From Actinobacteria bacterium UBA3028 (GTDB taxonomy: Bacteria > Actinomycetota > Actinomycetes > Nanopelagicales > Nanopelagicaceae), in NCBI GenBank assembly GCA_002367715.1, contig DFDL01000039.1:41459-70156 (forward strand): DNA of 28,698 bases, read 5' to 3'. Both the position numbers and the translations under genes were made by a program. The stretch's first letter is position 1. Every line of letters begins with the position of its first letter. Of this stretch, positions 6,904 through 15,003 are shown in pieces. The notes beneath the pieces are model-generated. The model was not told where the DNA came from. It saw only the letters and a program-made list of their open reading frames with translations, and made no database searches.

Positions 6904-8244
6904 ATGAAAAAGCCGCCAAAAACCAGTATCAATACGGTGGCTAAGCGACTTGTTGGGCGAAGTGATCTTGCACTTGCGCGAAAAAGTATTCGCGAATCCC
7001 TAGTTTCAGTAGCTGGGCTAATCGGCAAGCCAGTTAAATATCAGGGCGGAAATGAAATTGGCCGATTAATCGATGTCGTTGTCAAGCATGGAATCGATTC
7101 ATATCCACCGGTATCTGGATTGATCGTAAAAGTCGGACACAGTAAATCGTTTATCGATGGCGCAAGAATTTCGAAATTGACCCAGAATGAAATCCAACTT
7201 TCAACTTCCAAAGTAGATTTAACAGAATTTGAACGGCGCGATGGGGAATCGCTATTAGATGCAGATGTTTTAGATCACCAAATTGTCGATGTAAATGGAC
7301 TTCGCGTAGTTAGAACCTCTGATCTATATCTTGCGCCACTTGATCGTGAAATTCGAGTAGTTGGTGTGGATATTTCTTTCAAAGCCTTTGTTCGTCGAAT
7401 TTTCCCTGGCGTACTTGGGCGTGGTCCAATTCCAGAGCATGTTATTGACTGGGCAAATGTGGCATCACTTGCCTTTGGTACCGGCGTTGTTCGTTCAACC
7501 CAGTCCAGATCTGCATTAGGGCAATTGCGCCCTGCAGATTTAGCAGATTTGATTGAAGATTTGGCTGGTCGTGAGCGCAGCGCACTTATTGAAATGCTCC
7601 ATCCAGATCTTGCTGCTGATGCACTTGAAGAGATGGAAGATGATGCACTTCAAGGTTTACTGCGCGGACTTCCTTCAGAACAATCAGCAGGGTTGATTGC
7701 AAGAATGGAACCAGATGAAGGTGCCGAAGTTTTACGCGATCTAAATGATGATCATCGCGAGAGTATCTTCCAAGAGATGGAAAATTCAGTAGCAAAGCAG
7801 CTCCGTAAACTAGTTGAATTCGATGAGACCCTGGCTGGGGGAATCATGACGACCCATATCTTGACAACTCATGAAGAAGACACCGTTGCCTCTGCGCTTA
7901 AACTTCTGGTTGAAAATAAGGACCGAGATATTTCAGATGGAATTGTGGTTGTGGATGCCAAGGGCAGATTGCTTGATCACATTCAGATTATTGAGTTAGT
8001 AGCAGCTAAATCGAGCGCAAAGCTCTCAACTTTGGTTGGGCCGCCTTTTCCTACATCGGTGGGAATCAATGATCGTTTAGATGAGGTTATTAAAGAGTTT
8101 GCAAATAATCGTGGCTCTTCAATTATGGTTGTTGACGAGAAAAATAAACCGGTAGGTCGAATTCTTGCCGATGACCTTGTAGATGCCCTTGCGAGCACAT
8201 CAGAGAGTTCTGGTTTTGCTCAAGGAAGTGGTGCGCTGCAATGA
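6904..8244 (+). CDS. Soluble PRC-barrel / MgtE N-domain / CBS-pair protein, putative Mg2+ sensor
   Basis: A 446-residue protein with no membrane segment. In order it shows two PRC-barrel-like beta domains (about 33-105 and 115-165; LIGKPVKYQGGNEIGRLID), a helical MgtE N-domain (about 205-305, with repeated acidic helices such as LRPADLADLIEDL and LHPDLAADALEEM), then two CBS motifs (about 310-370 and 375-430) opening with AGGIMTTHILTTHEED, the typical MgtE junction. It therefore carries the whole cytoplasmic Mg2+-sensing half of MgtE but lacks the channel. M. tuberculosis Rv1232c is a similar protein. Its stop overlaps the ATG of the NRAMP-family gene (ATGA), so it may gate or regulate that transporter. 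This partnership is inference. Confidence 0.82.
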   Translation: MKKPPKTSINTVAKRLVGRSDLALARKSIRESLVSVAGLIGKPVKYQGGNEIGRLIDVVVKHGIDSYPPVSGLIVKVGHSKSFIDGARISKLTQNEIQLSTSKVDLTEFERRDGESLLDADVLDHQIVDVNGLRVVRTSDLYLAPLDREIRVVGVDISFKAFVRRIFPGVLGRGPIPEHVIDWANVASLAFGTGVVRSTQSRSALGQLRPADLADLIEDLAGRERSALIEMLHPDLAADALEEMEDDALQGLLRGLPSEQSAGLIARMEPDEGAEVLRDLNDDHRESIFQEMENSVAKQLRKLVEFDETLAGGIMTTHILTTHEEDTVASALKLLVENKDRDISDGIVVVDAKGRLLDHIQIIELVAAKSSAKLSTLVGPPFPTSVGINDRLDEVIKEFANNRGSSIMVVDEKNKPVGRILADDLVDALASTSESSGFAQGSGALQ

Positions 8245-9494
8245 GTCAGAAGATAGATAAGAATCGTCTCTCGCCAAAGAAGCTAAGAATTGCGGCATTT
8301 CTGGCGGTAATGGGACCAGGAATGATCGCTGGTCTCTCCGATGATGATCCTGCCGGTATTGCAACGTATTCAGTACTTGGAGCAAATTACGGATATCAAC
8401 TTCTCTGGGTATTAGTTATTTCGACTATCGCACTTATAATTTTCCAAGATCTGGGCGCCAGAATTGGTGTCGTAACTAGGCAGGGAATGATTGGCCTAAT
8501 CCGCCAGAAGTATGGTGCCAGATCAGGAACTTTAAGCGCTGGCGCGCTAATACTTGCCAATATTGGAACGATGACCGCAGAATTTGCAGGCATCGCAGCT
8601 GCAGGGCAGCTATTTGGTCTTAGTAAATATATAAGCGTTCCATTAGCAGCGATTTTAGTTTCATACCTGGTTTTACGTAATTCATTTGCAAGAGTCGAGA
8701 AGATATTCTTTCTAATCTCTGCGGTATTTATTGCCTACATAATTGCTGGTTTTATGGCTGGTCCAGATTGGGGTAGCGCACTTCGTGGCGCCGTAGTTCC
8801 AACTATGCCATTTACTCAAGATGCTATCTTCATCGCGACTGCAACATTTGGTACAACTCTTGCACCTTGGGGTCTTGCCTTTATTCAGTCATACGCCGTA
8901 GATAAGCGCTTAACTCGAGATGACCTAAAACTTCTGCGCGTAGATGTCTGGACTGGTTCACTGCTCACTGGAATTATCGGAATATTTGTTGTCGTAACTT
9001 GCGCGGCAACACTTCACAAGAACGGCATACAGATTAATGATGCCGCTGATGCTGCATTGGCCCTTGAACCCTTAGCTGGAACCTTAGCTAAAGAGCTATT
9101 TGCATTTGGCTTGATTGGCGCAGCGCTTCTTGCCGCCTCAATTCTGCCGCTTTCAACTGCTTATTCGGTAAGTGATCTGACTGGGCGACCAGCTGCCCTA
9201 GATGACTCTCTTAAAGAGGCGCCACTTTTCTACATTACTTTTGCCGCTATTACTGGACTAAGTGCAATACTTATTTTGATTCCTGGCGCTCCTCTTATAA
9301 AGATCTTGGTCTTCACACAGGTATTGAATGCTATTTTGTTGCTTCCACTTCTAATTTATATGTATGGAATTTCAAAAGATAAAGTTTTGATGGGTGAATT
9401 TGTTTCATCTAAGAAAATGCGCGTGATTTATGGCGTAATCATTTCAATAGTGGCGATTGCAATTTGCTGCATGCTCTGGTTTAGCTTCAATTGA
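8241..9494 (+). CDS. NRAMP (SLC11) family divalent metal transporter with altered metal site
   Basis: A 417-residue protein with about eleven hydrophobic segments and the NRAMP fold pattern. Canonical NRAMPs carry DPGN in helix 1 and MPH in helix 6. Here helix 1 reads DDDPAGIATY (Asp36 kept, the Asn position is Gly39) and helix 6 reads TTLAPWG (Met replaced by Ala208, His by Trp210). Loss of the metal-selective Met and Asn is what I associate with NRAMP-related magnesium transporters, so Mg2+ is a better guess than Mn2+ or Fe2+. The overlapping MgtE-type sensor gene supports this. I therefore do not assign the symbol mntH. The ATG at 8241 overlaps the upstream stop. Confidence 0.82.
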   Translation: MSQKIDKNRLSPKKLRIAAFLAVMGPGMIAGLSDDDPAGIATYSVLGANYGYQLLWVLVISTIALIIFQDLGARIGVVTRQGMIGLIRQKYGARSGTLSAGALILANIGTMTAEFAGIAAAGQLFGLSKYISVPLAAILVSYLVLRNSFARVEKIFFLISAVFIAYIIAGFMAGPDWGSALRGAVVPTMPFTQDAIFIATATFGTTLAPWGLAFIQSYAVDKRLTRDDLKLLRVDVWTGSLLTGIIGIFVVVTCAATLHKNGIQINDAADAALALEPLAGTLAKELFAFGLIGAALLAASILPLSTAYSVSDLTGRPAALDDSLKEAPLFYITFAAITGLSAILILIPGAPLIKILVFTQVLNAILLLPLLIYMYGISKDKVLMGEFVSSKKMRVIYGVIISIVAIAICCMLWFSFN

Positions 9495-10381
9495 TGAGAG
9501 AACAAGACCATACTGCTATTCCTGCAGCTAAAGATCTAGGATTTTTAACCTTAGGCGTGATAGGCGTTGGCACTTCAGGACCGGTAATTGCTGCAAGCAT
9601 CATGCCAGTACCGGCACTTATTTTCTGGCGGAACCTTGGTGGCGCAATAATGATGGCTCCCTTCGCCCTTCGTAGTCGGGAGTGGCAAACATCTGAACAG
9701 CGGCGAGCAATATCTCTATCTGGCCTTGCAGGACTCTTTCTTGCAATGCATTTCATTTGTTTCTTCATTGCAATGAGATTCACAACCGTTGCGGCTGGAA
9801 CTGCACTTGCAGCACTTCAGCCAATTTTTACCGCAATCTACTATAAGTTGAAAGGTGGAACAATCCCAAGACGTGCTTGGAGTGGTATGGCAGTCGCATT
9901 TCTCTCAGTCCTTTTAATTACTGGAATAGATTTTCAAATTAGCCTTCGCCACTTTATTGGAGATATTTTCGCACTACTTGGGGCGGCTCTTGCAGCCGCA
10001 TATATGTTAATTGGATCGAGAGCGCAGCAAAAAATTTCAACCTCTACCTACACCACCGTCTGTTACTTAACTTGTGCACTATCTGCACTAATAATCACTA
10101 TTGCAACGGGCAACCAATTTCTACACTTTGAGGCAAGACAATGGTGGTTGGTATTAGCGCTGATCTTAGGTGCCCAATTTCTTGGCCATACGATGTTTAA
10201 CATGGCACTTCGTAGAGTCTCTCCAGTAGTTGTCGCCTTAATTGTGTTTTTTGAAGTTCCAGTTAGTGCGGTAATTGCCTATTTCTGGCTGGGTCAAGTT
10301 CCTCCCACAGGGATAATTCCCGGAATTATTGGATTATTAATCGGATGTGGAATCTTTGTCTCGCGCGCGAAAGTAGAATGA
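9494..10381 (+). CDS. EamA/DMT-family transporter, ten membrane segments
   Basis: A 295-residue drug/metabolite-superfamily permease built from two five-helix EamA halves (about 5-145 and 150-290). The family signature is visible in each half: FWRNLGGAIMMAPFA and AAGTALAALQPIFTAIYY in the first, GHTMFNMALRRVSPVVVALIVFFEVPVSAVIAY (read as consecutive segments) in the second. Members export amino acids or metabolites; the substrate cannot be inferred. The start ATG at 9494 overlaps the NRAMP stop by one base (TGATG); a TTG one codon upstream is an alternative. The gene is the third in the run starting at 6904 and ends over the -10 box of the PHP gene. Confidence 0.85.
   Translation: MREQDHTAIPAAKDLGFLTLGVIGVGTSGPVIAASIMPVPALIFWRNLGGAIMMAPFALRSREWQTSEQRRAISLSGLAGLFLAMHFICFFIAMRFTTVAAGTALAALQPIFTAIYYKLKGGTIPRRAWSGMAVAFLSVLLITGIDFQISLRHFIGDIFALLGAALAAAYMLIGSRAQQKISTSTYTTVCYLTCALSALIITIATGNQFLHFEARQWWLVLALILGAQFLGHTMFNMALRRVSPVVVALIVFFEVPVSAVIAYFWLGQVPPTGIIPGIIGLLIGCGIFVSRAKVE
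10374..10379 (+). promoter_or_regulatory. -10 box for leaderless PHP-gene transcript
   Basis: TAGAAT lies exactly six bases before the ATG at 10386 and its last base is the first base of the EamA stop codon. Confidence 0.5.
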
Positions 10382-10385
10382 TTTC

Positions 10386-11231
10386 ATGATTGATCTCCAT
10401 ACCCATTCCTCGGCGAGCGATGGAACAGATACGCCTGGTGAATTAATCAATAAGGCTCATGCCAGCGGAATAAGCGTTCTTGGCTTAATGGATCACGACA
10501 CCGTGGCTGGTTGGGATGAGGCAATCTCTTATCTGCGTCCAGGACTCTCACTTGTACTCGGATCTGAAATTTCGGCGCAGACCGATGATGGAATTAGCGT
10601 TCATATGCTTGGCGCGCTCTTTGATAGAAACAATCTTCCGCTAATGGAGGCGCTAGCCAAAATACGTGACAGTCGTTATGGCCGCATGGAGAAAATAGTT
10701 GAACGATTAAATGAAGCTGATGTTGAGATCTCAATTGAGGAGGTTCATGCCCAACTTTCTGAAGGCGCAACTCTTGGCAGACCTCATCTAGCTGATGCAC
10801 TTGTAGCCAAGAAGATTGTAAAGAGTAGGGAAGAGGCCTTCGAGCTTTACTTAAGCAATGGCTCGAAATATTACGTTGCCTACTATGCGCCTACACCAAT
10901 CGATGCAATTAGACTGATAAAGGAGGCTGGTGGAGTTGCGGTAATTGCCCACCCACTAGCATCTCTGCGAGGTAGCATAGTTTCAATCGAAAGTTTTAAA
11001 TCTATGGTCGATGCAGGAATGGATGGGATTGAAGTCTCACACCGTGATCAGACACCAGATGCCCAAGAGTTGCTCGCCAAGATTGTAAAAGAGTATGGCA
11101 TCGTTGCCACAGGATCTAGTGACTATCATGGTACCGGAAAGCTAAATCAACTTGGTGAATTCACCACCACTGATGAGGCTTTTGCTCAGCTAGAGTCCAG
11201 AGCAGATGCGCGAAGGGTTATCAAGAAATGA
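10386..11231 (+). CDS. PHP-domain metal-dependent phosphoesterase
   Basis: A 281-residue polymerase/histidinol-phosphatase-type metallophosphoesterase, like E. coli YciV/RNase AM and actinobacterial homologues. The metal ligands appear in the expected order: HTHSSASDG (H5, H7, D12), GLMDHDT (D36, H37), the Glu of LGSEISA, HML, VIAHP, EVSHRD, and SSDYHG at the C-terminus. Known relatives hydrolyse 3',5'-nucleotide bisphosphates or trim RNA 5' ends; the exact activity here is not determined. Its stop overlaps the ATG of the marC-type gene (ATGA). A PHP gene beside a MarC-family gene near DUF3107 and MoeZ genes is an order I recall from other Actinobacteria. Confidence 0.87.
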   Translation: MIDLHTHSSASDGTDTPGELINKAHASGISVLGLMDHDTVAGWDEAISYLRPGLSLVLGSEISAQTDDGISVHMLGALFDRNNLPLMEALAKIRDSRYGRMEKIVERLNEADVEISIEEVHAQLSEGATLGRPHLADALVAKKIVKSREEAFELYLSNGSKYYVAYYAPTPIDAIRLIKEAGGVAVIAHPLASLRGSIVSIESFKSMVDAGMDGIEVSHRDQTPDAQELLAKIVKEYGIVATGSSDYHGTGKLNQLGEFTTTDEAFAQLESRADARRVIKK

Positions 11232-11848
11232 AAGATGTACTTTTAATATCAACTGCAACCTTTGGAATACAAGCATTTGTGACGCTCTTTGTCATCATGG
11301 ACCCGCCAGGAGCAACACCAATCTTTTTAGCGTTGGTCAAGAATCAGCCACTGCGCAAACGGGTATTGATGGCTTGGCAAGGCGCAGGAGTATCTTTAGT
11401 AGTAATTATTACCTTTGCGATATTTGGAAAATTCATCCTTGATTATCTGCAAATCTCGATAGAAGCACTTCAAGGCGCTGGTGGCCTGCTGCTCTTATTG
11501 ATTGCTTTAGAACTATTAACTGGAAAAGATAGCTCTAGCGATGAGCATAAAGATGTGAACGTCGCCCTGGTTCCACTGGGAACTCCGCTTCTAGCTGGAC
11601 CAGGGGCAATTGTGACAACAATTGTCTTTGTTGAAAACGCAGCGACCATTGAGATGAAACTGGCGCTTGGCGCAGCAATCGTTGCGGTTCATATTGCGAT
11701 CGGCTTGACGCTAATGTTTTCAACCAAAATTGTTGGCTTAATTAAGGTATCGGGCGTAACTCTGATTGCAAGAATTGCTGGATTACTCCTGGCCGCAATC
11801 GCAGTTGAGATGATTGTGCAATCTATTAAAGGGTTCTTCCAATTTTAA
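11228..11848 (+). CDS. MarC/UPF0056 family inner-membrane protein
   Basis: A 206-residue integral membrane protein with six predicted helices. The family signature is FVIMDPPGATPIFLAL near the N-terminus and PLGTPLLAGPGAIVTTI in the middle, the two internally related halves of MarC. The biochemical role of the family is not settled (the old link to multiple antibiotic resistance was not confirmed). It is translationally coupled to the PHP gene. Its TAA shares bases with the TAA of the convergent DUF3107 gene at 11845-11848. Confidence 0.87.
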   Translation: MKDVLLISTATFGIQAFVTLFVIMDPPGATPIFLALVKNQPLRKRVLMAWQGAGVSLVVIITFAIFGKFILDYLQISIEALQGAGGLLLLLIALELLTGKDSSSDEHKDVNVALVPLGTPLLAGPGAIVTTIVFVENAATIEMKLALGAAIVAVHIAIGLTLMFSTKIVGLIKVSGVTLIARIAGLLLAAIAVEMIVQSIKGFFQF

Positions 11849-12102
11849 GCTGTTGCAAATCCAACTTTTCGTTCTGCGCTCTGGCCAACCTCAACAAATG
11901 AGATCTTATTATTTGCAACTATTGTCTGGCGCCCACGGGTATCGGTGAGGGAGAGTGATTTACCAGAATCTAGCGCGGCAGTTACGGCCTGGATTACCTC
12001 TTCTGGTGAAAGCACGCATTCAATTTGAAGCTCTTGCGGTGAATCTGCAATTCCGATTCTAACTTCAGTGGTTAGGTTTGAGCTACTTGTTTTAGGTGAC
12101 AT
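11845..12102 (-). CDS. DUF3107 family protein (TB9.4/Rv3208A-like)
   Basis: An 85-residue soluble protein. From about residue 13 it reads VRIGIADSPQELQIE and later LSLTDTRGRQTIVANNKISFVEVG, the pattern of the actinobacterial DUF3107 family (Rv3208A in M. tuberculosis). Function is unknown. Family members normally start close to the VRIGI strand; here there is a 12-residue Ser/Thr-rich extension, but the ATG at 12102 is preceded at the canonical spacing by a TAAACT -10 box, which supports this longer form. As in mycobacteria it is adjacent to a TetR regulator and close to moeZ. It converges on the MarC gene with overlapping stops. Confidence 0.85.
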   Translation of the reverse strand: MSPKTSSSNLTTEVRIGIADSPQELQIECVLSPEEVIQAVTAALDSGKSLSLTDTRGRQTIVANNKISFVEVGQSAERKVGFATA

Positions 12103-12108
12103 GGTTGC

Positions 12109-12114
12109 AGTTTA
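12109..12114 (-). promoter_or_regulatory. -10 box for leaderless DUF3107 transcript
   Basis: On the minus strand TAAACT precedes the ATG by exactly six bases. It lies within the 17-base gap after the TetR gene, so DUF3107 can be transcribed independently. Confidence 0.5.
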
Positions 12115-12119
12115 TTCCT

Positions 12120-12737
12120 TTATTTAGTTTTAGGAAATCCAGAAATTCCTCGCCACATTAGATTTGAAACTAGCTCGACTGCTGTCTCGCGGTCGAGTTT
12201 TCCATCTCGCTCTAACCAGTGACGCGCTGCGGTCTGAGTAGTACCAATCAAACCAACGGCAAGCATCATCGATGCCTCTTTGGTGAGGCCGGTATCTAAT
12301 GAGATGACGGCGCTTAGAGCTGCCGCAGAGTCGTAGGTCATTCGACTCAATCGCTCACGTACTTGGGGCTCTACGCTCATGTCACTCTCAAATAACAATC
12401 TAAATGCTTCACCCTCTCGATTTATAAATCCAAAGTAGGCATCAACTGTGGCAAGAACTCGATCCGCATTATCTGTGGTCGATGAAATCGCTCTTTGAAT
12501 ATCAAAGATAAGTGAGTCGATGTGCAGATCTAGGACCGCTAAATATAAATCTAGCTTTGATGGAAAGTGCTGGTACAGAACAGGCTTACTAACTTTTGCC
12601 CGATCAGCAATTTCATCCATTGCAGCCGAGTGATATCCGGCCTGGGTAAATACCTCAAGTGCTGCGGCGAGAAGTTGCGCTCTACGCTCATCACGTGGCA
12701 GGCGCCCCTTATTTGCCGTTGTTGATTCTGTGCTCAT
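12120..12737 (-). CDS. TetR-family transcriptional regulator
   Basis: A 205-residue regulator. The N-terminal TetR DNA-binding domain runs at about 12-60: RRAQLLAAALEVFTQAGYHSAAMDEIADRAKVSKPVLYQHFPSK, read as helix 1, the helix-turn-helix, and the typical YxHF end. A ligand-binding helical domain follows to the C-terminus. The open frame extends 44 codons further upstream, but that part looks non-coding; the ATG at 12737 starts just before the conserved domain and has TACGAT seven bases upstream. The position next to DUF3107 and moeZ matches Rv3208. A 25-base palindrome at 12770-12794 is a likely autoregulatory operator. The ligand is unknown. Confidence 0.88.
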   Translation of the reverse strand: MSTESTTANKGRLPRDERRAQLLAAALEVFTQAGYHSAAMDEIADRAKVSKPVLYQHFPSKLDLYLAVLDLHIDSLIFDIQRAISSTTDNADRVLATVDAYFGFINREGEAFRLLFESDMSVEPQVRERLSRMTYDSAAALSAVISLDTGLTKEASMMLAVGLIGTTQTAARHWLERDGKLDRETAVELVSNLMWRGISGFPKTK

Positions 12738-12744
12738 TGGGCTA

Positions 12745-12750
12745 ATCGTA
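12745..12750 (-). promoter_or_regulatory. -10 box for TetR gene
   Basis: TACGAT on the minus strand, seven bases before the chosen ATG. The spacing is one base longer than at other leaderless genes here. Confidence 0.4.
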
Positions 12751-12769
12751 GGGTCAATTGCGCCATTAA

Positions 12770-12794
12770 TGCGAGTTTCTGCGAGAACTTCGCA
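12770..12794. promoter_or_regulatory. Imperfect 25-base palindrome, likely TetR operator
   Basis: The arms TGCGA (12770-12774) and TCGCA (12790-12794) pair perfectly, and inside them TTCT-GCG-AGAA (12777-12787) pairs perfectly around the same centre; nine of twelve symmetrical positions match. It lies 33 bases upstream of the TetR start, near the expected -35 region of its -10 box, and in the divergent spacer towards moeZ. Confidence 0.5.
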
Positions 12795-12890
12795 AGTATA
12801 AAAGATTTCAATTTTGAATTGTGAGGAATATCCGCGAAAATTGGGCTGTTGTATTAGAAGTTGGGGCAATAACTAAAGAGATGAGAATTT

Positions 12891-14078
12891 GTGTCGGCCA
12901 CTTTGAAGCCACTTGTTGAGCTCGGTCCAGAACTTACCGTTGATCAGGTAGGACGCTATAGCCGCCATCTAATAATTCCTGATGTTGGCATGAGCGGCCA
13001 ACGCCGATTAATGAATGCAAAAGTTCTCTGCGTTGGAGCAGGTGGGCTTGGCTCTCCAGCGCTTATGTATCTCGCCGCAGCCGGAGTCGGAACTCTTGGC
13101 GTTGTTGAATTCGATACCGTCGATGAATCAAATCTGCAGCGCCAGATAATTCATGGTCAATCAGATATTGGCAAGAGCAAAGCGCAGAGCGCTAAAGCTG
13201 CAATCGCTGAGATAAATCCTAATGTTAATGTCATTCTCCATGAGACCAGACTCGATGTCGATAATGTTATGGAAATCTTTGCGCAGTACGATTTAATTGT
13301 TGACGGTACAGATAATTTTGCAACAAGGTATTTAGTAAATGATGCAGCAGTTCTATTAAAGAAGCCATATGTCTGGGGATCAATCTATAGATTCGATGGC
13401 CAGGCAAGTGTTTTCTGGGCAGAGCACGGACCTTGCTACCGTTGTTTATATCCAGAACCACCACCACCAGGTATGGTGCCAAGTTGCGCTGAAGGTGGCG
13501 TGCTCGGAGTTCTCTGTGCATCTATTGGTTCAATCCAAACAACAGAGGCAATCAAATTAATTATGGGAATCGGAGATTCATTAATTGGAAAATTAGTGGT
13601 CTATGACGCACTTGAAATGGAATATCGCAAGGTAAATATTCGTAAAGATCCAAATTGCCCTATCTGTAGTGATAAGCCAAGTCAGACTGAACTGCTTCCA
13701 GATTATGAATCTTTCTGCGGCATGCTCTCTGATGGCGCAGCCGAGGCAGTATCAGGATCAACAATTGCGGTTACAGAACTCAAAGCCAAAATGGATAGTG
13801 GTGAGAAGTTCATGCTAATTGATGTCCGCGAACCCGGTGAGTTTGAGATTGTACGAATTCCAGGATCAATATTGATTCCAAAACAAGAGTTCCTAAATGG
13901 TTCGGCACTTGAAAAATTGCCACAAGATGTACCAATTATCTTGCACTGTAAATCTGGCGTTCGCTCTGCCGAGTGTCTAGCTGTCCTTAAACAGGCTGGC
14001 TTTGCTGATGCAACCCATGTATCTGGTGGCGTTGTAGCTTGGGTCAAACAGATTGATCCCACACTTCCGATTTATTAA
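12891..14078 (+). CDS. moeZ: MoeZ-type adenylyltransferase/sulfurtransferase (E1-like plus rhodanese)
   Basis: A 395-residue two-domain enzyme that activates the C-terminus of ThiS/MoaD-like carrier proteins by adenylation and delivers sulfur for molybdopterin, thiamine, cysteine or thio-tRNA synthesis. The ThiF/MoeB domain (about 15-265) has nucleotide loop GAGGLGSPA (49-57), DxDxVxxSNLQRQ-like segment, zinc pairs C182/C185 and C256/C259, and a catalytic Cys at 199 (VPSCAEGGVLG). The rhodanese domain (about 290-392) has active-site C353 in LHCKSGVRSAE. All key residues are present. The start is GTG; a weak AAAGAG ribosome site lies ten bases upstream. It is near TetR and DUF3107 genes, as Rv3206c is in mycobacteria. 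Confidence 0.92.
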   Translation: MSATLKPLVELGPELTVDQVGRYSRHLIIPDVGMSGQRRLMNAKVLCVGAGGLGSPALMYLAAAGVGTLGVVEFDTVDESNLQRQIIHGQSDIGKSKAQSAKAAIAEINPNVNVILHETRLDVDNVMEIFAQYDLIVDGTDNFATRYLVNDAAVLLKKPYVWGSIYRFDGQASVFWAEHGPCYRCLYPEPPPPGMVPSCAEGGVLGVLCASIGSIQTTEAIKLIMGIGDSLIGKLVVYDALEMEYRKVNIRKDPNCPICSDKPSQTELLPDYESFCGMLSDGAAEAVSGSTIAVTELKAKMDSGEKFMLIDVREPGEFEIVRIPGSILIPKQEFLNGSALEKLPQDVPIILHCKSGVRSAECLAVLKQAGFADATHVSGGVVAWVKQIDPTLPIY

Positions 14079-14117
14079 TTCATCGCTTCAAGCTTTAAAA
14101 GAAGGTAGGGCTATTTA

Positions 14118-14987
14118 ATGTCAGATCGTTCGCTCTTATTGGTTCATGCCCATCCTGATGATGAGACCATCAATAATGGCGCAACTATGGCCAAGTATGT
14201 AAGTGAGGGAGTCCGAGTAACGCTGGTTACTTGCACCCGAGGTGAAGAGGGTGAAGTTTTAGTCCCATTACTCTCCGATTTAGCTAGTACTAAGAGTGAC
14301 CAACTCGGAAAACATCGCGAAGGTGAATTAGCTAATGCAATGGCGGCACTTGGCGTAACTGACTTTAGATTTCTTGGGGCGCCAGATCGATTATGGCGCG
14401 ATAGCGGAATGATGGGAACCGAGCCAAATAATCGTAGTGATGTTTTCTGGCAAGCTGGTTTAGATGATGCAGCTGCTCACCTTGTTGAAATAATCAGAGA
14501 GATCAGGCCTCAAGTCCTAGTTACTTATGATGAGTTCGGTGGCTATGGGCATCCAGATCATATTCAAGCCCACCGAGTTGCGATGCGAGCAGCAGAGTTA
14601 GCAAGTAATCCAGATTTCGGCTCTGGTCAGCCCTGGGAGATCTCCAAAATTTACTGGAACACAATGCCAAAATCTGTCATCCAAGAGGGGATAGATAAGA
14701 TGAAAGAGATTGGCAGCGACTTCTTTGGAGCCGAGAGCGCAGATGATCTACCCTTTGCAAAACCAGATGAGTTAGTTACCACCTTGATTGATGGCACGGC
14801 TTTTATCGATGCCAAGATGGCGGCGATGGCATCCCATCCAACCCAGATCGAACTCGATGGTCCATTCTTTGCACTCTCCAACAACTTAGGAAATCAAGTC
14901 TGGGGCCATGAGTATTACACCTTGGTAAAAGGTGAGAAGAGCAATAATTTAGATGAGAAGGGGCGCGAGGTAGACCTCTTTGCTTAA
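14118..14987 (+). CDS. mshB: N-acetyl-1-D-myo-inositol-2-amino-2-deoxy-alpha-D-glucopyranoside deacetylase
   Basis: Zinc-dependent GlcNAc-inositol deacetylase of mycothiol synthesis (PIG-L/LmbE family). Zinc ligands are visible in VHAHPDDE (H12, D15) and GGYGHPDH (H148). Beyond the generic PIG-L fold, several segments are MshB-specific: WRDSGMMGT, the central TYDEFGGYGHPDHIQAH, and the C-terminal SHPTQ and FALSNNL. Length 289 is normal. It implies mycothiol as the thiol buffer and so an actinobacterial host. MshA, MshC and MshD are not in the window. The next gene, a small membrane protein, overlaps its stop, as Rv1171 follows mshB in M. tuberculosis. Confidence 0.9.
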   Translation: MSDRSLLLVHAHPDDETINNGATMAKYVSEGVRVTLVTCTRGEEGEVLVPLLSDLASTKSDQLGKHREGELANAMAALGVTDFRFLGAPDRLWRDSGMMGTEPNNRSDVFWQAGLDDAAAHLVEIIREIRPQVLVTYDEFGGYGHPDHIQAHRVAMRAAELASNPDFGSGQPWEISKIYWNTMPKSVIQEGIDKMKEIGSDFFGAESADDLPFAKPDELVTTLIDGTAFIDAKMAAMASHPTQIELDGPFFALSNNLGNQVWGHEYYTLVKGEKSNNLDEKGREVDLFA

Positions 14988-15003
14988 AGTTTTGCTTAAA
15001 GTT
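14980..15003 (+). repeat. Perfect 12-base tandem duplication across the mshB stop
   Basis: Two adjacent copies of ttgcttaaagtt. The first copy contains the last bases of mshB and its TAA; both copies start with an in-frame TTG for the membrane protein. It encodes LLKV-type residues twice (LKVLLKV). Confidence 0.7.

Noticed and set aside
8241..9494. Naming the transporter mntH
   Set aside because: The Met and Asn metal ligands that define Mn2+/Fe2+ NRAMPs are replaced, and the partner gene points to Mg2+.
12738..12869. Longer N-terminus for the TetR regulator (44 extra codons)
   Set aside because: The extension crosses the promoter region, the -10 box and the palindrome, and shows no TetR-like sequence; the ATG at 12737 fits the family length.
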